Assembly (NCBI GenBank): GCA_028281445.1 | Contig: JANQJW010000056.1 | Location: 62,001 to 126,000, forward strand | Length of the DNA: 64,000 nt | DNA from: Planctomycetota bacterium | GTDB taxonomy: Bacteria; Planctomycetota; PLA2; JAEUHO01 | Direction of reading: 5' to 3' | Part shown: positions 61,276 to 64,000 of the stretch, piece by piece | How positions within the stretch are numbered: the first letter of the stretch is position 1 | Layout of the letters: each line of letters opens with the position of its first letter | Notes under the pieces: generated by a model | Databases searched by the model: none | What the model was told of the DNA's origin: nothing | What the model saw: only the letters and a program-made list of their open reading frames with translations | Program-made: the position numbers and the translations under genes

Positions 61276-61814
61276 GCAAGCCGGCGCGTTGGGTCACGCT
61301 CGAGCAGGAACCGTTGCTGGAATGTCGCGTCTTCCGCGTGGAGCGCACGCGCGCCGAGGCGCCGAAGACCGGTGACACGCACACTTTCTTCCGCGTACGC
61401 GCCCCCGACTGGATCAACGTGATTCCGGTGACGCCCGAGCGTGACGTCGTCATGGTGCGTCAGTTCCGCCACGGCTCGCAGACCGTGACGCTCGAGATCC
61501 CCGGCGGCACCGTGGACGAAGGCGAGAGTCCGGCCGAGGCCGCTGCGCGCGAACTCCTCGAAGAGACGGGCTACGTCGCCTCGCGTCTCGAGCGCATCGG
61601 CGCGGTCAATCCGAACCCGGCCCTCTTCGACAACCACTGCCACACCTACATCGCGCACGACGTGCGACAGGTAGCGCCGATCCGCAATGAGGGCGCCGAA
61701 GAAACGCACGTCGAGTACGTGCCACTGGCGGAGGTCGGCGCACGCATGCGCGCGGGTGACATCACGCACGCGCTCGTGCTGGCCGCCTTCCACTGGCTCT
61801 CGCTCGGCGAGTAG
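61272..61814 (+). CDS. NUDIX hydrolase (ADP-ribose pyrophosphatase-like)
   Basis: A 180-aa protein with an intact NUDIX box, G...E.......REUxEExGU, seen as GGTVDEGESPAEAAARELLEETGY. VIPVTPERDVVMVRQFRHG and VEYVPLAEVGARMRAGDITHA are typical of the ADP-ribose pyrophosphatase branch. It hydrolyses nucleoside diphosphate derivatives, probably ADP-ribose or a dinucleotide. The ATG overlaps the FAD gene stop, so it belongs to the photorepair operon. The next gene is convergent, 6 nt away. Confidence 0.93.
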   Translation: MSKPARWVTLEQEPLLECRVFRVERTRAEAPKTGDTHTFFRVRAPDWINVIPVTPERDVVMVRQFRHGSQTVTLEIPGGTVDEGESPAEAAARELLEETGYVASRLERIGAVNPNPALFDNHCHTYIAHDVRQVAPIRNEGAEETHVEYVPLAEVGARMRAGDITHALVLAAFHWLSLGE

Positions 61815-61820
61815 TCTCGC

Positions 61821-62105
61821 CTACGCGGCCGCCTCGTCGCAGTGCGGCAGCACGCATTCCCCGGTCGGGCCGACGCCCTCGGGCACGTGCAACGGGCCGC
61901 GCCAATGCGTGTCCACGAAGCAGGGCAGCTCCCACATCCGCACGAGGAATGCGTACTTGCAGTTGCAGAAGTTGCGCACGGCGAGCGCGCCGTTGGGCGT
62001 CTCGAAGACGTTTACGATGCGGTTGATGCGGCGGTGCGGATCCCAGACCTCGAAGTAGCCGGGGCGTGCCGGCAGGTCACGGGTCCAGGCAGTACGGGTA
62101 TCCAT
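61821..62105 (-). CDS. Small Cys-rich protein under a Fur-type box
   Basis: A 94-aa protein from the ATG at 62103-62105 with GGAGG upstream. It has RINRIVNVFETPNGALAVRNFCNCKYAFLVRM, then LPCFVDTHW and GECVLPHCDEAAA: five Cys, three of them in CxC or near-pairs, plus two His. It may bind a metal or cluster. I recognise no family. Its leader contains a near-perfect Fur operator (62136-62152), so it is probably iron-regulated. It is convergent with the NUDIX gene. Confidence 0.65.
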   Translation of the reverse strand: MDTRTAWTRDLPARPGYFEVWDPHRRINRIVNVFETPNGALAVRNFCNCKYAFLVRMWELPCFVDTHWRGPLHVPEGVGPTGECVLPHCDEAAA

Positions 62106-62135
62106 GGCGCCCTCCTTCGGCTGAGGGGGCACTTT

Positions 62136-62152
62136 ATGAGAATGATTCTCAT
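62136..62152 (-). promoter_or_regulatory. Fur-box operator
   Basis: ATGAGAAT-G-ATTCTCAT is a perfect 17-bp palindrome. Its inner 15 bases, TGAGAATGATTCTCA, fit the 7-1-7 Fur consensus TGATAATnATTATCA with only the G/C pair differing. It lies 31 nt upstream of the Cys-rich gene start. Confidence 0.75.
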
Positions 62153-62158
62153 AATCAA

Positions 62159-62761
62159 CTATTTCTGCAGCGGGCGCGGCCCCTTGGGCTCCGGTGCCGG
62201 TTCCTGGGACTCGCAGCCGGCCCGCCGCACGGCCTGGGCGTACTGGAGGTCGCCGAAGGTGATCCAGCCGCGGGGCACACGTGCGCACCTCGTCAGCCGC
62301 AGGTCGTGCACCGACCGTCCACAGCGGACGCGGACGATCAACATCCCGAGCTGCGCCCCCTTGGGGGCGAGGAACACGAGCTGCGGTTCGTCCCGGTCGT
62401 CGAAGCGCACGTGCTCCCACACCAGGTCGGGATCCGTCGTGTTGCGCAGCGCCGCGACGGACTCCGCCAGCCCCAGTCGTGAGGGCGACGTCCTCGCGCG
62501 CTCGATGGCCTCCCCCATCGCAGCACCATGTTTCTCGATGAGGCCGGCCACCTCGGCGTCGGTTGCCGCAGCGGGGGTCAGCGCGTCAGTCTTGCCGGTG
62601 CGCAGCGCTTCGATGAGCAGAGCGACCAGCTCGCGCTTCACAGCCAGCTCCTTGCGCTGGTTGGGTTCCACGACGCGCCGCAGAGCGTCGAGCTGGGTGA
62701 AGAGGAACACGCCCGAGACCACGAGGAGCGCGCCGAGGATGATGACGACGATGCGAGACAC
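62159..62761 (-). CDS. Membrane-anchored hypothetical protein
   Basis: A 200-aa protein from a GTG at 62759-62761 that starts the membrane anchor SRIVVIILGALLVVSGVFLF. A soluble helical and mixed domain follows, with ALTPAAATDAEVAGLIEKHGAAM, LVWEHVRFDDRDEPQLVFLAPKG and LIVRVRCGRSVHDLRL, and three Cys. It ends Pro-rich (PAPEPKGPRPLQK). No family is recognised. Its stop lies next to the Fur box of the next gene. Confidence 0.6.
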   Translation of the reverse strand: MSRIVVIILGALLVVSGVFLFTQLDALRRVVEPNQRKELAVKRELVALLIEALRTGKTDALTPAAATDAEVAGLIEKHGAAMGEAIERARTSPSRLGLAESVAALRNTTDPDLVWEHVRFDDRDEPQLVFLAPKGAQLGMLIVRVRCGRSVHDLRLTRCARVPRGWITFGDLQYAQAVRRAGCESQEPAPEPKGPRPLQK

Positions 62762-62868
62762 GCGCGCAGTGTAGGCGGGCAGGGGCGGCCTCCCGTACGG
62801 TGCACGAGGCGCGCGCGGTCGTGGAAACTGTGGAAAAGCCGCAGGGTCCTGCACCCCTCTTGAAAATA

Positions 62869-62879
62869 GTTGTTTCAAC
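62869..62879 (+). promoter_or_regulatory. Palindrome upstream of the YceI gene
   Basis: GTTG-TTT-CAAC, embedded in an AT-rich patch (TGAAAATAGTTGTTTCAACAG) that also forms TTGAAA...TTTCAA. Such sites are typical of MarR-type operators. It lies about 55 nt before the YceI start. No regulator gene is adjacent. Confidence 0.4.
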
Positions 62880-62933
62880 AGTTAGATGGGCCTGGGGAGC
62901 GGAGTGCTCCCCGAACCCACGAGGACCCCTCCT

Positions 62934-63551
62934 ATGACGACTCTCACACGCCCCCTGGCGATCGGACTGCAGATCGCGCTCGTCGCCGCCGTCGTGCTGC
63001 TCGGCACCACCCCCGCCGCGGCTGCCGGCGACACCTACGTGATCGACAAGACGCACTCGACCGTGCTCTTCAAGCTCAAGCACCTCAATCTCAGCTGGGC
63101 CTTCGGGCGCTTCAACGACTTCAACGGCCACTTCCACTTCGACAAGGCCGACCCGTCCAAGTCCACCGTGGAGGTCGACATCAGTGCCGAGAGCATCGAC
63201 ACGGCGCTCGAGGATCGCGACAAGCACCTCCGCGCGCCCGACTTCCTGAACGTCGAGAAGTACCCCTCAATCGGCTTCAAGAGCACGAAGTGCGTGAAGG
63301 GAACGGGCAACAGCTACAACGTCACCGGCGACTTCAGCATGCACGGCGTGACGAAAGAGATCACCATCCGGATGGACTACGTCGGCGAGGGCCAGAGCCC
63401 CTACGGCTACCGGATGGGCTTCATCGGCAGCGTCACGATCAAGCGCAGCGACTTCGGCGTCGGGAAGAGCACACCGGCCGCGGTCGTGGGCGACGAGATC
63501 CACATCACGCTGTCCGTCGAAGGCATCAAGAAGGAAGCGAAGAAGAAATAG
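62934..63551 (+). CDS. YceI-family periplasmic lipid-binding protein
   Basis: A 205-aa protein with a signal peptide (GLQIALVAAVVLLGTTPAAAAG). The lipocalin-like YceI fold follows: YVIDKTHSTVLFKLKHLNLSWAFGRF, ADPSKSTVEVDISAESIDT, HLRAPDFLNVEKYPSIGFKST, YNVTGDFSMHGVTKEITI and YGYRMGFIGSVTIKRSDFG. These are the standard motifs in order. YceI proteins bind isoprenoid lipids in the periplasm. The C-terminus is Lys-rich (KKEAKKK). It is convergent with the glycosyltransferase gene. Confidence 0.95.
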   Translation: MTTLTRPLAIGLQIALVAAVVLLGTTPAAAAGDTYVIDKTHSTVLFKLKHLNLSWAFGRFNDFNGHFHFDKADPSKSTVEVDISAESIDTALEDRDKHLRAPDFLNVEKYPSIGFKSTKCVKGTGNSYNVTGDFSMHGVTKEITIRMDYVGEGQSPYGYRMGFIGSVTIKRSDFGVGKSTPAAVVGDEIHITLSVEGIKKEAKKK

Positions 63552-63557
63552 CTTCGC

Positions 63558-64000
63558 TCAAGCGGACTTCCTGAGGCGGCCGCGCACGGACGTGGCCGCC
63601 GCCTCCCCCAGGCTGCGTCGCAACTCCGTGTTCGACACGGCGAGGTGGAGCGCGCGCGAGAGCCCTTCCTCGTCTTCCGGATCGACGAGCAGCGCCGTGA
63701 CGCCGTCCTCGAGCACCCGCTCGATGCCACCGCACTCCGTCGCCACGATGCAGATTCCGCCTGTCATCGCCACGGCCACACCCGGCGCCAGGCAGTCGAG
63801 GTGGCCGGTCGGCGCGCTCACGAAGATGTGCGTGCGCTGGAGCCACTCCGCGAGGTGCGGCAGGCTCACGCGGCCGGGCAGGCCGACGTGATCCGCGATC
63901 TTGAGGCGGTCGATCTGCCCCTCGAGGGCAGCGCGTTCGGGGCCCTCGCCGACGATGATGAGCCGCGCGAGCCGGTTGCAGCGCGCGACACCGGCGAACA
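63558..64000 (-). CDS. GT4-family glycosyltransferase, C-terminal part (runs off the window)
   Basis: The reverse strand is open from the window edge to a stop at 63558-63560, giving about 147 residues of the C-terminal Rossmann half: RLARLIIVGEGPERAALEGQI, VGLPGRVSLPHLAEWLQRTHIFVSAPTG, and GGIERVLEDGVTALLVDPEDEEGLSRAL. That order is typical of GT4. The usual EX7E motif is only half kept: its second Glu is in ECGGIE, and the first position, in CLAPGVAVAMTGG, is not Glu. Activity may be altered. The acceptor is unknown. Confidence 0.88.
   Translation of the reverse strand, partial: FAGVARCNRLARLIIVGEGPERAALEGQIDRLKIADHVGLPGRVSLPHLAEWLQRTHIFVSAPTGHLDCLAPGVAVAMTGGICIVATECGGIERVLEDGVTALLVDPEDEEGLSRALHLAVSNTELRRSLGEAAATSVRGRLRKSA

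Noticed and set aside
1..64000. CRISPR arrays or cas genes
   Set aside because: No regularly spaced direct repeats with unique spacers and no Cas motif were seen.

Overview
The window is a GC-rich bacterial chromosome segment with housekeeping genes in long same-strand runs, interrupted by one degenerate mobile island. The best guess for the organism is a member of the Planctomycetota. This rests on a TPR protein carrying two RNA polymerase alpha-CTD-like domains, an ECF sigma factor fused to a membrane span and a large extracytoplasmic region, a lysine/alanine-rich histone-like tail protein, and a PurS-PurS-PurL fusion with a separate PurQ. That assignment is inference; no rRNA or other phylogenetic marker lies in the window. 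Two genes contain in-frame UGA codons that are almost certainly selenocysteine, so the organism should decode Sec.

Layout: 1-386 is the 5' part of accA (minus). 592-4382 is purL-purQ (plus). 4403-7814 holds a GT39 membrane glycosyltransferase, a PAP2 phosphatase and an unrecognised 328-aa protein. 7842-11013 is a GntR repressor / ABC ATPase / membrane subunit operon behind an operator that touches the start codon. 11025-12747 is a hairpin-rich leader and a secreted VIT-domain protein. 12837-21798 is a long minus-strand translation and envelope run: murA, ffh, rpsP, a dead EndoIII-like/histone-tail protein, maf, a small membrane protein, rpmE2, prfA, a membrane protein and prmC. 21965-28212 carries the TPR-alphaCTD protein, a GYF-like membrane protein, a MoxR ATPase, asnS, ruvA and a nitrilase-family hydrolase. 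28366-39586 carries a large lipoprotein, a TPR protein, a zinc-ribbon protein, a SelW-type selenoprotein, an RND adaptor/pump pair, a 23-aa membrane peptide and a HEAT-like lipoprotein.

39590-39676 is tRNA-Leu(UAA), followed by a mobile island (about 39677-47561). The island has a tyrosine recombinase lacking its first catalytic Arg, small unknown genes, an IS1595-type transposase remnant, an HNH endonuclease, a two-stem pseudoknot-like intergenic element, and a 45-nt 3' half of a tRNA-Met(CAU) at its right edge that looks like an attachment scar.

47610-56259 (minus) encodes an alpha/beta hydrolase, the ECF sigma-transmembrane fusion, a TPR-CHAT caspase-like protease and two secreted proteins. 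56337-57288 is a selenocysteine peroxiredoxin-like gene with a DoxX gene. Divergent from it, 57349-61814 is a tightly coupled photorepair cluster: SDR, SRPBCC, FeS-type (6-4) photolyase, a renalase-like FAD protein and a NUDIX hydrolase. The right end has a Cys-rich gene behind a near-consensus Fur box, a YceI protein, and the C-terminal part of a GT4 glycosyltransferase.

Two families of short palindromic intergenic repeats occupy several gene 3' ends: one built on GGGCACAAGGCCC, the other on GGGGCGACCCGAGCG.
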